Under the pieces are notes generated by a model. The model had not been told where the DNA came from. It saw only the letters and a program-made list of their open reading frames with translations, and searched no databases. From NCBI RefSeq assembly GCF_036226745.1, contig NZ_CP109013.1, positions 744,001 through 808,000 of the forward strand: a stretch of 64,000 bases of DNA. Reading direction: 5' to 3'. Of the stretch, positions 32,962-41,952 are shown one piece after another. This DNA is from Streptomyces sp. NBC_00683 (lineage in GTDB: Bacteria; Actinomycetota; Actinomycetes; Streptomycetales; Streptomycetaceae). The translations under genes were made by a program, and so were the position numbers. The stretch's first letter is position 1. Each line of letters begins with the position of its first letter.

Positions 32962-35555
32962 TCGACCAGTACATTCTGGATCTTCAAGAGGTCGACGAGA
33001 AGCAGGTCGCGGTCGTCGGCGGCAAAGGCGCGCACCTGGGCGGCCTGTCGCGGATCGAGGGCATCCGCGTGCCGGGCGGCTTCTGCGTGACGACGGACGC
33101 CTTCCGGCGGGTCATGGCGGAAGAGCCGTCGATCGACGCTCGGCTCGATCAGCTGTCGCGCTTGAGCCCGGACGACCGGGAGGGGATCCGCACGCTCAGC
33201 GCGCAGATTCGCCGGGCCATCGAGGAAGTGCCCGTCCCGGGCGATCTCGCCGCGGCGGTCACCGGCGCGCTCGCCCGGCTCGACGAGCGGGCCGCCTACG
33301 CCGTCCGGTCCAGCGCGACGGCGGAGGACCTGCCGACTGCCTCCTTCGCCGGCCAGCAGGACACGTACCTGAACGTCGTGGGGCCTGAGGCGATCCTGCG
33401 GCACATCAGCCGGTGCTGGGCCTCGCTGTTCACCGAGCGGGCCGTGGTCTACCGCCGGCGCAACGGCATCGACCACCGTACGGTCCATATGGCCGTGGTC
33501 GTGCAGCAGATGGCCTTCCCGCATGCGTCCGGCATCCTGTTCACGGCCGACCCCGTCACGGGCAACCGGAAGGTCGCCACCGTGGACGCCGGTTTCGGCC
33601 TCGGCGAGGCCCTGGTCTCCGGCCTGGTGAACCCGGACGTCTTCAAGGTGCGACACGACGAGGTCGTCGCCAAGGTGATCGCCGCCAAACAGCGTGCCGT
33701 TCACGCCCTGCCCGACGGCGGCACGCAGGAAGTGGCGATCGACTCCCGTCAGCAGGAGCAGCCGGCACTGACGGATGCGCAGGTCGTACGCCTCGTACAG
33801 CTCGGGCGGCGGATCGAAGCGCACTTCGGCTGCCCGCAGGACATCGAATGGTGTCTGGTCGATGACGGCTTCCAGATCGTCCAGAGCCGGCCGATCACGA
33901 CACTCTTCCCCATTCCCGAGGCCGGCGACCAGGAGAATCACGTCTACGTCTCCGTCGGTCACGGGCAGATGATGACCGACGCCATGAAGCCGCTGGGGTT
34001 CTCCATGTGGCAGCTGACGGCCATGGTGCAGATGCACGAGGCCGGCGGCAGACTGTTCGTCGACGTCACCCGGCGGCTGGCCTCGCCCACGAGCCGCGCC
34101 GGCCTCCTGGACGCCATAGGGAAAGGCGATCCGCTGATCAGGGACGCCCTGGAGACCGTCCTCGACCGCGACGGCTTCGTCCCGTCGCTCCCGGACGCGA
34201 GTCCCGGCGGGCGGCCGGCCGGCGGTGCGCCCGCCCCGATCGAGACCGATCCGGCCATCGTCACCGGGCTCATCGAGCGCAGTCAGGCATCCGTCGCCGC
34301 CCTGGAGCGCGACATCCGGACGAAGACCGGACCGGCACTGTTCGACTTCCTGCTGGAGGCCTTCGAGGAGCACAAGCGAGTCCTCGGTGACCCGCTGAAC
34401 CTTCAGGCGATCATGGCGGGGATGGACGCCACATGGTGGCTCAACGACAAGCTGCAGGAGTGGCTGGGCGAGAAGAACGCGGCTGACACGCTGACGCTGT
34501 CCGCCCCCGACAACATCACGTCGGAGATGGGACTGGCGCTGCTCGACGTCGCGGACGTGATCCGCCCGCACCCGGAGGTCGTGGCGTTCCTGCAGGGTGT
34601 CGAGGACGAGGACTTCCTGGACGAATTGGCGAAGCTACCGGGCGGGGCAGAGGCGCGCGACGCCATCGAGTCCTACCTCGACCGGTACGGCATGCGCTGC
34701 GTCGGCGAGATCGACATCACGAGGCCGCGTTGGCGTGAGCGCCCCACCACGCTCGTGCCCGTGATCCTGGACAACGTCAGGATCTTCGAGCCGGGCGCCG
34801 CCGAGCGGCGTTTCGAGCAAGGGCGGCAGAAGGCGCAGGAGAAGGAACAGGACGTGCTGTCACGCCTGCGTGCCCTGCCGGACGGGGATCGGAAGGCCGA
34901 CGAGACCAAGCGGATGATCGACCGGGTCCGCACCTTCATCGGATACCGGGAGTACCCGAAGTACGGCATCGTCAGCCGCTACTTCGTCTACAAGCAGGCC
35001 CTGATGCGGGAGGCCGAGCGCCTTGTGGAGGCGGGCGTGCTTCACGAGAAGGAGGACATCTTCTCTCTCACGTTCCAGGAACTCCACGACGTCGTGCGCT
35101 CGAACCAGGTGGACGACCAGCTCGTCCGGCAGCGCAAGGAAGCGTTCCAGTCGTACCACGCGCTCACACCGCCCCGGGTGATCACATCGGACGGTGAGGC
35201 GGTCACCGGGGCGTACCGGCGCGATGACGTGCCCGAGGGTGCCTTGGTCGGCCTGCCCGTTTCCGCCGGGACCGTCGAGGGACGGGCCCGCGTCATCCTG
35301 GACATGGCGGAGGCCGACCTCGAGGCGGGCGACATCCTGGTCACGACCTTCACTGACCCCAGCTGGTCGCCACTGTTCGTCGGCATCGCGGGCCTGGTGA
35401 CGGAGGTGGGCGGCCTGATGACGCATGGCGCGGTGATCGCCCGGGAGTACGGCCTGCCGGCCGTCGTGGGCGTGGAGCAGGCCACCCGGCTGATCCGGGA
35501 CGGGCAGCGGATCCGCGTGCACGGAACCGACGGGTACATCGAGATCCTGCCCTGA
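32958..35555 (+). CDS. rph: Rifampin phosphotransferase
   Basis: 865 residues from the ATG at 32958 (GGAGG 7 bp upstream). It moves the beta phosphate of ATP to rifamycins and inactivates them. An ATP-grasp domain (1 to about 310) has VVGGKGAHLGGL, YAVRSSATAEDLPTASFAGQ and ILFTADPVTGNRKV, ending in DIEWCLVDDGFQIVQSRPIT. The central rifampin-binding helical region follows. The C-terminal swivelling domain carries the catalytic His at about 823 (TEVGGLMTHGAVIAREYGLP). Length and order match the family (about 865). Cytoplasmic. The RAE upstream supports drug-inducible control. Confidence 0.95.
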   Translation: MIDQYILDLQEVDEKQVAVVGGKGAHLGGLSRIEGIRVPGGFCVTTDAFRRVMAEEPSIDARLDQLSRLSPDDREGIRTLSAQIRRAIEEVPVPGDLAAAVTGALARLDERAAYAVRSSATAEDLPTASFAGQQDTYLNVVGPEAILRHISRCWASLFTERAVVYRRRNGIDHRTVHMAVVVQQMAFPHASGILFTADPVTGNRKVATVDAGFGLGEALVSGLVNPDVFKVRHDEVVAKVIAAKQRAVHALPDGGTQEVAIDSRQQEQPALTDAQVVRLVQLGRRIEAHFGCPQDIEWCLVDDGFQIVQSRPITTLFPIPEAGDQENHVYVSVGHGQMMTDAMKPLGFSMWQLTAMVQMHEAGGRLFVDVTRRLASPTSRAGLLDAIGKGDPLIRDALETVLDRDGFVPSLPDASPGGRPAGGAPAPIETDPAIVTGLIERSQASVAALERDIRTKTGPALFDFLLEAFEEHKRVLGDPLNLQAIMAGMDATWWLNDKLQEWLGEKNAADTLTLSAPDNITSEMGLALLDVADVIRPHPEVVAFLQGVEDEDFLDELAKLPGGAEARDAIESYLDRYGMRCVGEIDITRPRWRERPTTLVPVILDNVRIFEPGAAERRFEQGRQKAQEKEQDVLSRLRALPDGDRKADETKRMIDRVRTFIGYREYPKYGIVSRYFVYKQALMREAERLVEAGVLHEKEDIFSLTFQELHDVVRSNQVDDQLVRQRKEAFQSYHALTPPRVITSDGEAVTGAYRRDDVPEGALVGLPVSAGTVEGRARVILDMAEADLEAGDILVTTFTDPSWSPLFVGIAGLVTEVGGLMTHGAVIAREYGLPAVVGVEQATRLIRDGQRIRVHGTDGYIEILP

Positions 35556-35746
35556 CCGCCGCTGCCCCTGCCGCGTACAGGGCCTCATCAGGTCCAGTAC
35601 GCGGCACCGCGGACGGCTTGAACTCGTCCCCAGGGCCTCACAGGCCGCTCACAACTCAACAGGCGACATCCGGCACCTCCGATGGCAGGATCAGCGCAAC
35701 TCACTGACGAAGTGGGCTCGTTGACCGACCGCACATTGGAGATGCC

Positions 35747-36553
35747 ATGTCCGATCGTTCCGTGCTGCCCTTGCTGGCCACCGCGACCGCCACCGTCACC
35801 GCCGTTGCCGTACTCACGGGCTGCACGAGCACCAAGCCCTCGGAGTCGGGCGGCACCGAACTGGAGTTGGTCAACTCCGGCAAGCTCACGACCTGCACGC
35901 ATCTGCCGTACGAGCCCTTCCAGGTACGCAAGGGCGATGCCATCGTCGGCTTCGACGTGGACCTGGTGGATCTGGTCGCCAAGAAGCTCAAGGTCACCCA
36001 GGAGATCGTGGACACGCCCTTCGAGGGCATCCAGAGCGGCGAGGACCTCAACGCCCGTAAATGCGACCTGGCCGCGGCGGGCATGACGATCACGCCGGTG
36101 CGTGCCAAGAACCTCGACTTCTCAGCCGCCTATTTCGACGCCACGCAGGCCCTGGTCGCCAAGAAGGGGTCCTCCTTCACCTCGCTGGCAAGCCTCAAGG
36201 GAAAGAAGCTCGGGGTCCAGCAGGGCACCACCGGAGAGACGTACGCGCAGAAGAACGCCCCGGGGGTGACGACGGTGCAGTTCGAGGATGTTGCCCTGCT
36301 GCTCACGGCAGTGAAGACCGGACAGGTCGACGCCGCGGTGAACGACAACGGCGTGCTCTTCGAGTACGTGCGGAAGAACCCGGACACGGAGGTCACCGCC
36401 GAATTCAATACGGGCGAGCAGTACGGCATCGGAGTCCGGACCGGAAACGATGCCTTGCGCAAGGAGGTCGACGCGGTGATCAGCAAGGCCAAATCCGACG
36501 GAAGTTACGACCGCATCTACAAGAAGTGGTTCCCCGCCGCCCCCAAGAGTTGA
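35747..36553 (+). CDS. ABC transporter substrate-binding lipoprotein for polar amino acids
   Basis: 268 residues. Lipobox LTGC (Cys about 26) after a hydrophobic core. An SBP_bac_3 fold follows: LTTCTHLPYEPFQ, IVGFDVDLVDLVAKKL, DLAAAGMTITPVRAKNLDFS and LGVQQGTTGETYA, ending DRIYKKWFP. Type 3 binding proteins bring amino acids such as glutamine, cystine or arginine; the ligand cannot be told. GGAG lies 5 bp before the ATG. First of a three-gene operon. Confidence 0.92.
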   Translation: MSDRSVLPLLATATATVTAVAVLTGCTSTKPSESGGTELELVNSGKLTTCTHLPYEPFQVRKGDAIVGFDVDLVDLVAKKLKVTQEIVDTPFEGIQSGEDLNARKCDLAAAGMTITPVRAKNLDFSAAYFDATQALVAKKGSSFTSLASLKGKKLGVQQGTTGETYAQKNAPGVTTVQFEDVALLLTAVKTGQVDAAVNDNGVLFEYVRKNPDTEVTAEFNTGEQYGIGVRTGNDALRKEVDAVISKAKSDGSYDRIYKKWFPAAPKS

Positions 36554-36567
36554 GGAATCCACCACTG

Positions 36568-37353
36568 ATGCCCATATCCCGCCGACAACGGACCCGCGTC
36601 ATCCGGGGCGTTCAGTACGCCGTCCTCGCCGCCGTCATTCTCGTCGTCGCCCTGACCGCCGACTGGGGCGAGATCGGACGGGCGTTCTTCGATGTGGAGG
36701 TGGCCAAGGCACAGTTCCCCGACATCATCACCACCGCCCTCGTCAACACCGTCATCTACACTCTGCTCGGCTTCGGTTTCGGGCTGGCCATGGGGCTCCT
36801 CCTCGCGCTGATGAGGCTGTCGCAGGTTCCTCCGTACCGCTGGCTGGCCATTGCCTATATCGAGTTCTTCCGCGGGGTTCCCGCCCTGCTGGTCTTCATC
36901 GCCCTCGGATTCGGCGTCCCGCTCGCCTTCCAGGTGGCGCTCAACCAGTATGTGACGGTGATGCTGGCGCTGGGGCTCGTCGGCGCCGCCTACATGGCGG
37001 AGACCATACGGGCCGGAATCCAGGCCGTCCCCAAGGGGCAGATGGAGGCGGCGCGTTCACTGGGGATGTCGCAGGGCCGGGCCATGGTGTCCATCATCAT
37101 TCCGCAGGCCCTGCGCATCGTTCTGCCACCGCTCACCAATGAACTGATCCTGCTCACCAAGGACTCGTCCCTGGTGTACCTGCTGGGCCTGTCACTCGCC
37201 CAATACGAGTTGGCGAAGTTCGGGCGGGATGCCCTGAACCAGAATCGCAGCCTGACCCCGATCCTTGTCGCCGGACTCTGCTACCTGATCATCACCCTGC
37301 CGCTCGGCCATCTGGTCCGGCGGCTCGAAGCGCGTACGGCGAGGGCGAGGTGA
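36568..37353 (+). CDS. Amino acid ABC transporter permease
   Basis: 261 residues from the ATG at 36568, 14 bp after the binding-protein stop, with GAGGAA upstream. His/Glu/Gln/Arg-type permease: membrane segments from [19 protein letters not shown] onward, the family stretch [18 protein letters not shown], and the EAA loop [20 protein letters not shown] that docks the ATPase. Its stop overlaps the ATPase start (GTGA). A homodimer is likely since only one permease is present. Confidence 0.93.
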   Translation: MPISRRQRTRVIRGVQYAVLAAVILVVALTADWGEIGRAFFDVEVAKAQFPDIITTALVNTVIYTLLGFGFGLAMGLLLALMRLSQVPPYRWLAIAYIEFFRGVPALLVFIALGFGVPLAFQVALNQYVTVMLALGLVGAAYMAETIRAGIQAVPKGQMEAARSLGMSQGRAMVSIIIPQALRIVLPPLTNELILLTKDSSLVYLLGLSLAQYELAKFGRDALNQNRSLTPILVAGLCYLIITLPLGHLVRRLEARTARAR

Positions 37354-38207
37354 GCGCGATGAAGGCGGTTCCTGTGACGGACGGCGCGGCGGCGGTGAAC
37401 ACACCGGCGATCGAGGTGCGGGGCCTGCACAAGTCGTTCGGGACCCTGGAGGTGCTCGCGGGCATCGACTTCACGGTCGCCCGGGGTGAGGTGGTGTGCG
37501 TCATCGGCCCGTCCGGCTCGGGCAAGTCCACGCTGCTCCGCTGCGTGAACCTGCTGGAGGAACCCACCTCGGGAACGGTCATGGTGGCCGGCGCCGAAGT
37601 CACCGACCCTGATGTGGACATCGACAGGGTGCGCCGGCGGATCGGCATGGTCTTCCAGTCGTTCAACCTCTTCCCGCACCTCACGGCGCTGGAAAACCTG
37701 ACGCTCCCTCAGCGGCGGGTGCTCGGGCGCGACAAGGCGGAGGCGGCACGGATCGCCCGCGAACGCCTGGCCAGGGTCGGTCTGACAGACAAGGAGTCCG
37801 CCTACCCGGCGCAGCTGTCCGGCGGTCAGCAGCAGCGGGTGGCGATCGCGCGGGCGCTGGCCATGGACCCGGAACTGATGCTCTTCGACGAGCCGACGTC
37901 CGCCCTCGACCCGGAACTGGTGGGGGACGTCCTCGCCGTGATGCGCTCACTGGCCGACGAGGGAATGACGATGCTCGTCGTCACGCATGAGATGAGTTTC
38001 GCCAGGGAGGTCGCGGACCGCGTCGTCTTCATGGACGGCGGGGTCATCGTCGAGGAGGGCACCCCGGAGCGGGTGATCGGCGCGCCGGACCATGCCCGCA
38101 CCCGGTCCTTCCTCGCGCGCCTGCTGACCCCGGCCACCGCGGGCCTGAGCGAGGATCCGGCCGCGGATGGCGACGGGTCGGGAAATCAGTCAGGCCGCCC
38201 GCTCTAG
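37350..38207 (+). CDS. Amino acid ABC transporter ATP-binding protein
   Basis: 285 residues, GTG start overlapping the permease stop. Walker [11 protein letters not shown] loop [10 protein letters not shown], signature [10 protein letters not shown], Walker [13 protein letters not shown] and switch THEM are all intact. The C-terminal 25 residues are Gly/Asp rich and extend past the usual family end. That end comes just before the IS element, so the last codons may be altered by insertion, but the core is complete. Energises the importer with its two upstream partners. Confidence 0.95.
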   Translation: MSAMKAVPVTDGAAAVNTPAIEVRGLHKSFGTLEVLAGIDFTVARGEVVCVIGPSGSGKSTLLRCVNLLEEPTSGTVMVAGAEVTDPDVDIDRVRRRIGMVFQSFNLFPHLTALENLTLPQRRVLGRDKAEAARIARERLARVGLTDKESAYPAQLSGGQQQRVAIARALAMDPELMLFDEPTSALDPELVGDVLAVMRSLADEGMTMLVVTHEMSFAREVADRVVFMDGGVIVEEGTPERVIGAPDHARTRSFLARLLTPATAGLSEDPAADGDGSGNQSGRPL

Positions 38208-38220
38208 GCCGGTGCCGAAA

Positions 38221-39145
38221 GTGGATCTTGAGCGATGGATGATCACGGTTCATGGGGCGGGGAGATCTCACGGACGAGCAGTGGGCGGTGTTGGAGCCGT
38301 TGTTGCCGAAGGGGACGAAGGCGGGGCGGCCGCCCGTCTGGCCCCGGCGACAGTTGATCGACGGCATACGGTTCCGTGTCCGTACCGGTGTGCCGTGGCG
38401 GGACGTGCCTGTCGAGTACGGGCCGTGGGGCCGGGTCTACGACCTGTTCCGCCGGTGGCAGCGGGACGGCACCTGGCAGCGGATCCTCACCCGGCTCCAG
38501 TCCTTGGCCGACGCGAAGGGAGCGATCACGTGGGACCTGAGTGTCGACTCCACCGTGTGCCGTGCCCACCAGCACGCGGCCGGGGCCCGAAGGCAGGGTG
38601 ACCTGCAGAAGGAGCCACCCGGCGGTGTCTTCACCGAGCCGGTCGATCACGGGCTGGGACGCTCACGCGGCGGGTTCACCACCAAGCTGCACCTGGCCGT
38701 CGAGCAGGGTCAGAAACCCACGTCGATCGTGGTGACCGCAGGGCAGCGTGGCGACTCGCCGCAGTTCGAACCGGTGCTGGAGAAAGTCCGCGTGCCCCGC
38801 ATCGGACCGGGCCGACCGCGCGTCCGCCCCGATCGCGTGCGGGCCGACAAGGCGTACGCCTCCCGCAACAACCGCGCATACCTGCGCCGCCGGGGGATCC
38901 GCTGCACCATCCCGGACAAGGCCGACCAGGCGCGCAACCGCTGGAAGCGAGGCTACCGGGGCGGCCGGCCACCACGTTTCGATCCGGTCGACTACCGCAA
39001 GCGCCACGCTGTCGAGTGCGGGATCAACCGCCTCAAGCGCCACCGAGCCGTAGCCACCCGCTACGACAAGCTCGCGGTCCGCTTTGAAGCCACTGTCCTC
39101 GTCGCAGCCATCAACGAGTGGCTGTGACCAGCACGCTGCTACCAC
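38221..39145 (+). mobile_element. IS5-type insertion sequence
   Basis: One DDE transposase with a short 5' region. Weak imperfect end repeats can be drawn: left GTGGATCTTGAGCGATGGAT and the complement of the right end, GTGGTAGCAGCGTGCTGG, sharing GTGG, AGCG and TCAC in order. No target duplication is clear, so the ends are approximate. The right end abuts the last codons of the split gene below. Confidence 0.6.
38252..39127 (+). CDS. IS5-family transposase
   Basis: 291 residues. An N-terminal DUF4096-like region ([48 protein letters not shown]) is followed by the DDE catalytic domain: first Asp in DLSVDSTVC, second in [20 protein letters not shown], and Glu in [20 protein letters not shown]. 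All three are present and the frame is intact, so the enzyme may be active. It is a single-frame member of the IS427-like kind. Start ATG is the first in frame; an alternative start is not evident. Confidence 0.9.
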   Translation: MGRGDLTDEQWAVLEPLLPKGTKAGRPPVWPRRQLIDGIRFRVRTGVPWRDVPVEYGPWGRVYDLFRRWQRDGTWQRILTRLQSLADAKGAITWDLSVDSTVCRAHQHAAGARRQGDLQKEPPGGVFTEPVDHGLGRSRGGFTTKLHLAVEQGQKPTSIVVTAGQRGDSPQFEPVLEKVRVPRIGPGRPRVRPDRVRADKAYASRNNRAYLRRRGIRCTIPDKADQARNRWKRGYRGGRPPRFDPVDYRKRHAVECGINRLKRHRAVATRYDKLAVRFEATVLVAAINEWL

Positions 39146-39318
39146 ACGTAGTCCTGGGCCAGCTCCTCCCAACGAATGCTGCGAAGCGCGAGGTCAGCAT
39201 CCTCACCCGCCGGTACCTCCGGTGCTGGCTGGAACCAGGCGACGACGAGAGTGGAACCGTCCATTGCCGGATCGAGCGCCGTGGAGCCGAAGACACCGAC
39301 GCAAGCCACGGAAGGCAG
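39139..39318 (-). pseudogene. 3' part of a small gene split by the cassette below
   Basis: Encodes LPSVACVGVFGSTALDPAMD... ending RSIRWEELAQDYVW-stop. It has no start of its own. Joined to the 5' part at 40782-41025 through the shared GCAG, it gives one frame of 140 codons including stop. The end residues (DYVW) run into the IS5-type element, so the original C-terminus may differ by a few residues. The product is a small hypothetical protein of a kind I recall as common in Streptomyces; function unknown. Confidence 0.82.
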
Positions 39319-40781
39319 TGATGAGGATTCGTGAAATTCCCCAGGGCCGCTCGCCTTCCCCACTCGATTGCTTGCTCAACAGGCGTCGGTCATGGGGCCG
39401 CCCCGTAGCCTCGGTCTGGTCTACGCGTGATCACCAGACTCCGCGGCGTCTTTGGAAGACGCACTCATCAGTCAGCGACGCGCTGTGTAAGGCGGAAGAG
39501 CGGCTGCATCGGTGAAGTCCAGGTCCGCGTCAGGCCAGCGTCGGCGCAGCAGGTCGGCTGTGCGAAGGACCCAGCTGGTGAGGTGGGGGAAGGCACGATG
39601 GGCCATGGCGGTGCGAGCTGCGGCCTCCAGCGTCTCGACGAGCTGGGGTCTGCTGTCGTCGCCGGGCTCGCGGGTGTCGAGCAAGGCGAACCGTTGCAGA
39701 CGGACGATCGCCCAGGAGATGCAGGCTGCCGCCAGGCCGAATCCGTACCGCCGGTCATCCTCGGCCTCGGGCACGCCGTCGGCCAAGGCGTGGCGGTAGT
39801 GGTCGGCAAGACCGGTGGCGATGGGGTCGCCCACGGTCATCCACGCCGGGCCGGGGACATGCAGGCAGACAGCGTCGACAAGGGCGTGGGTGTAGCCGGC
39901 GGATTCGAAGTCGATGAGGCGGGCGTCGGCGGGGCCGGACTCGTGGAGGAGGATGTTGTTGGTCTCCGCGTCACCGTTACTGAGGGCCAGGAACGGGCCA
40001 GGGTTGCTCAACTCGGCCAGAGCGGCACTGAGCTCGGCCTCAGCTTGTCCGGTGATGGGTGCGCCGAGAACTGCGGCGTGTCCATGTGCCTCGCCCCGGT
40101 GCCGGACGAGCCGACTCACGTGGTCGGTCGGCAGGTCGATCGGTCCAAGGGAGATCCGTCGCGCGCGGTAGATGTCGGCGTGGCCGACGGTCGCGGCGTT
40201 GAGTCGACCGTAGGCGTGAGCAAAGACGGCCAACCGGTCAGCGTGGGTTGCGGCGCCGTCACGGCGGAGCAGGTGATCCAGGGCAGTGCGGGGCGCAAGG
40301 TCTTCCAGGACCATGAGTCCCTCGGGAAGGTCGGCGGCGAGGACCCGAGGGGCGAGGTCCAGACCGAGGTCGTCGGAGAGGAACCGGAGTGCGGCCACCT
40401 CGGTACGGAGTCGCCAGGGTTCGGCGCGGCTTCCGCTCGGATGGCTCCGCACCCATTTGACGACGACACTTCGGGGAGTGATCGCTCCGCCGAATGTCAC
40501 ACGCGCAGCGGCCCAGGGATCCAGGCGCACCCAGGTGTCGATCTTGACGGGCGAGGAGTAGAGATCCGTCAAGAGCCCTTCGACGGTGGCGCGCTGGGGG
40601 GTTGCTCCGGCGGCAGACATCAGCGCAGTTTACGACCGTCGCTCGTCCTCGCGCTGAGTTGTCCGGTCTCTCCGTACGCCTGCACCTCTGGCATGCCGCT
40701 CAACACCGAAGGCGGGGACCATAGTGAGCAGGACTGTCCGCCACCTGAGCGCGGAGTGGGGAGATTCAAGGAGCGTCATCA
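39319..40781 (-). mobile_element. Transposase-less mobile cassette carrying a phosphotransferase gene
   Basis: 1463 bp. The ends are 25-bp imperfect inverted repeats (39319-39343 and the complement of 40757-40781) that agree at 19 of 25 positions. Both begin TGATGA and end TCCCCA. The element is flanked by GCAG on both sides (39315-39318 and 40782-40785). Removing the element and one GCAG rejoins the flanking ORF in frame. The only gene inside is the APH-like kinase; no transposase is present. It fits the definition of a mobile insertion cassette or transporter IS moved in trans. Its ends do not resemble those of the adjacent IS5-type element. Confidence 0.85.
39472..40620 (-). CDS. Aminoglycoside-phosphotransferase-like (APH) kinase inside the cassette
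   Basis: 382 residues. APH fold: an N-lobe lysine at about 55 (RSVVVKWVRS) with Glu74, hinge LMVLEDLAPRTAL, the catalytic loop LSNGDAETNNILL (Asp217, Asn222), where SNGD replaces the usual HGD, and the metal Asp237 in ARLIDFESAGY. The C-terminal half is helical. The catalytic Asp and metal-binding residues are kept, so it is probably active. The substrate is unknown: aminoglycosides, macrolides, homoserine or small sugars are all possible in this fold. Composition looks less GC-biased than its neighbours. It is the sole passenger of the cassette, with its own 136-bp upstream region. Confidence 0.85.
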   Translation of the reverse strand: MSAAGATPQRATVEGLLTDLYSSPVKIDTWVRLDPWAAARVTFGGAITPRSVVVKWVRSHPSGSRAEPWRLRTEVAALRFLSDDLGLDLAPRVLAADLPEGLMVLEDLAPRTALDHLLRRDGAATHADRLAVFAHAYGRLNAATVGHADIYRARRISLGPIDLPTDHVSRLVRHRGEAHGHAAVLGAPITGQAEAELSAALAELSNPGPFLALSNGDAETNNILLHESGPADARLIDFESAGYTHALVDAVCLHVPGPAWMTVGDPIATGLADHYRHALADGVPEAEDDRRYGFGLAAACISWAIVRLQRFALLDTREPGDDSRPQLVETLEAAARTAMAHRAFPHLTSWVLRTADLLRRRWPDADLDFTDAAALPPYTARR

Positions 40782-41025
40782 GCAGCACCTCAACGGGACC
40801 GAAGGCGCCTGCGGTCTCATCCGGGCACTCGCGCGAGGGCGGAACGAGATGGACCGGCACGGAGGGAAATGCATGCTCGGCCTGCCGCTGGAGCCAGCTG
40901 ACCTTCAGGTCGTTGATGCGCTTGCACGGGTAGCCCTCCAGCATCCCCCCGTAGGTCGAAGACATCCATAGCTCGGTGAGCCGGATCGAGCGACCCGACA
41001 AGAGGACCATGTGACCCAGTGACAT
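40782..41025 (-). pseudogene. 5' part of the small gene split by the cassette
   Basis: Encodes MSLGHMVLLSGRSIRLTELW and so on to PVEVL, then is cut by the cassette. The open frame continues to 40630 but that part is cassette sequence. Key stretch is SSTYGGMLEGYPCKRINDLK. A later ATG (MVLLSG) could be the true start. With the 3' part it rebuilds a 139-residue protein. No domain with known function is recognised. Confidence 0.82.
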
Positions 41026-41170
41026 GCCGACACCCTATGCACACGGTTCACTTCCGATACACGGCCTAGAACCGGAGCCGGAGGGGGGACAGGGATCTGG
41101 CCCCTGCCCTCCGACTCTGCGAGCACCTTCCCTACGGCCGCCCTCGTTGCGCTGAAGGGCAGGGCGGCCC

Positions 41171-41851
41171 TCAGTCCTCGGTCCCGCCCTCGACGAGTCG
41201 CCGCAGCGAGGGAAGCAAGGCGTCGATGTCCTGGCCGGTCCGGAAGGCGACGACCGTGGTACCGGCTCCCGTCGTCTGCGAGTCGGCCGCCGGGAAGAGA
41301 GCGAGCACCTCACGCATCGCCTCGTCCACCTCGCCGACCGGATCCGTGGTCTCACCCCGGAGCCAGCGGCGCAGCACATGGTTGTGGGCCGCGACCACCG
41401 CGGCCGACATCAGTTCGGCCCTGAGTGACGCCGACTGGGCCGAGTCGCCCATCCAGTCCGCGATGAACTCACGGAAGAGTCGCTGGTAGCGCGCAACGCT
41501 GGCGATCTCGCGGTCGCGGAGGGTGGCCACCTTGCTGGTGAGCATGTACCGCCGGCGCGCGAGGTCGCCTTCGTCCAGGTAGTGCAGCAGGACCAGACGG
41601 ACGGCGTCCGAGACGGCGACCAGGGCTGTGCTGTGGCTGGAGGTCGCCAGCCGGTCCCTGATCAGGTCGAGGAGCCGGTCGTGGTCGGGGAAGATCACGT
41701 CTTCCTTGGACCGGTAGTGCCGGAAGAACGTCGTACGCCCCAGACCGGCGCGTTCGGCGATGTCGTCGACGGTTGTCCGGTCGTATCCGCCCTCGTCGAA
41801 GAGCGCGAAGGCGGCGTCTGCGAGTCGGGTCCGCGCGGATGGCTTGCTCAT
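41171..41851 (-). CDS. TetR-family transcriptional regulator
   Basis: 226 residues from the ATG at 41851. The DNA-binding head is typical: LADAAFALFDEGGYDRTTVD, then IAERAGLGRTTFFRHYRSKE. The C-terminal ligand domain is helical without a recognised subtype. It is divergent from the DUF35-type gene, and the 101-bp gap between them holds a TACTGAGTA palindrome. The same site lies upstream of the methylmalonyl-CoA mutase operon at 58.5 kb, so it may repress both and itself. An acyl-CoA ligand would make sense but is not shown. Confidence 0.9.
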   Translation of the reverse strand: MSKPSARTRLADAAFALFDEGGYDRTTVDDIAERAGLGRTTFFRHYRSKEDVIFPDHDRLLDLIRDRLATSSHSTALVAVSDAVRLVLLHYLDEGDLARRRYMLTSKVATLRDREIASVARYQRLFREFIADWMGDSAQSASLRAELMSAAVVAAHNHVLRRWLRGETTDPVGEVDEAMREVLALFPAADSQTTGAGTTVVAFRTGQDIDALLPSLRRLVEGGTED

Positions 41852-41903
41852 GATCGCCCATCTTTCCCCGTTTCGGCCTCCGGAGGCCACTTGCCCTGCC
41901 GAA

Positions 41904-41939
41904 TGATACTGAGTACCGTCAAGGCGATATTCAGTACCG
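41904..41939. promoter_or_regulatory. TetR-type operator pair upstream of the DUF35 gene
   Basis: TGATACTGAGTACCG (41904-41918), a near palindrome centred on TGA, and a half copy TTCAGTACCG (41930-41939). It lies in the divergent TetR/DUF35 promoter region. Compare the perfect version at 58497-58511. The second copy sits close to the GGAGG of the gene, where a repressor could block transcription or ribosome entry. Confidence 0.68.
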
Positions 41940-41952
41940 CTGGAGGTTCGGT

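Noticed and set aside
38252..39127. The neighbouring IS5-type transposase as the mover of the kinase cassette
   Set aside because: Its putative ends (GTGG...AGCG...TCAC) do not resemble the cassette ends (TGATGA...TCCCCA). Adjacency alone is not evidence.
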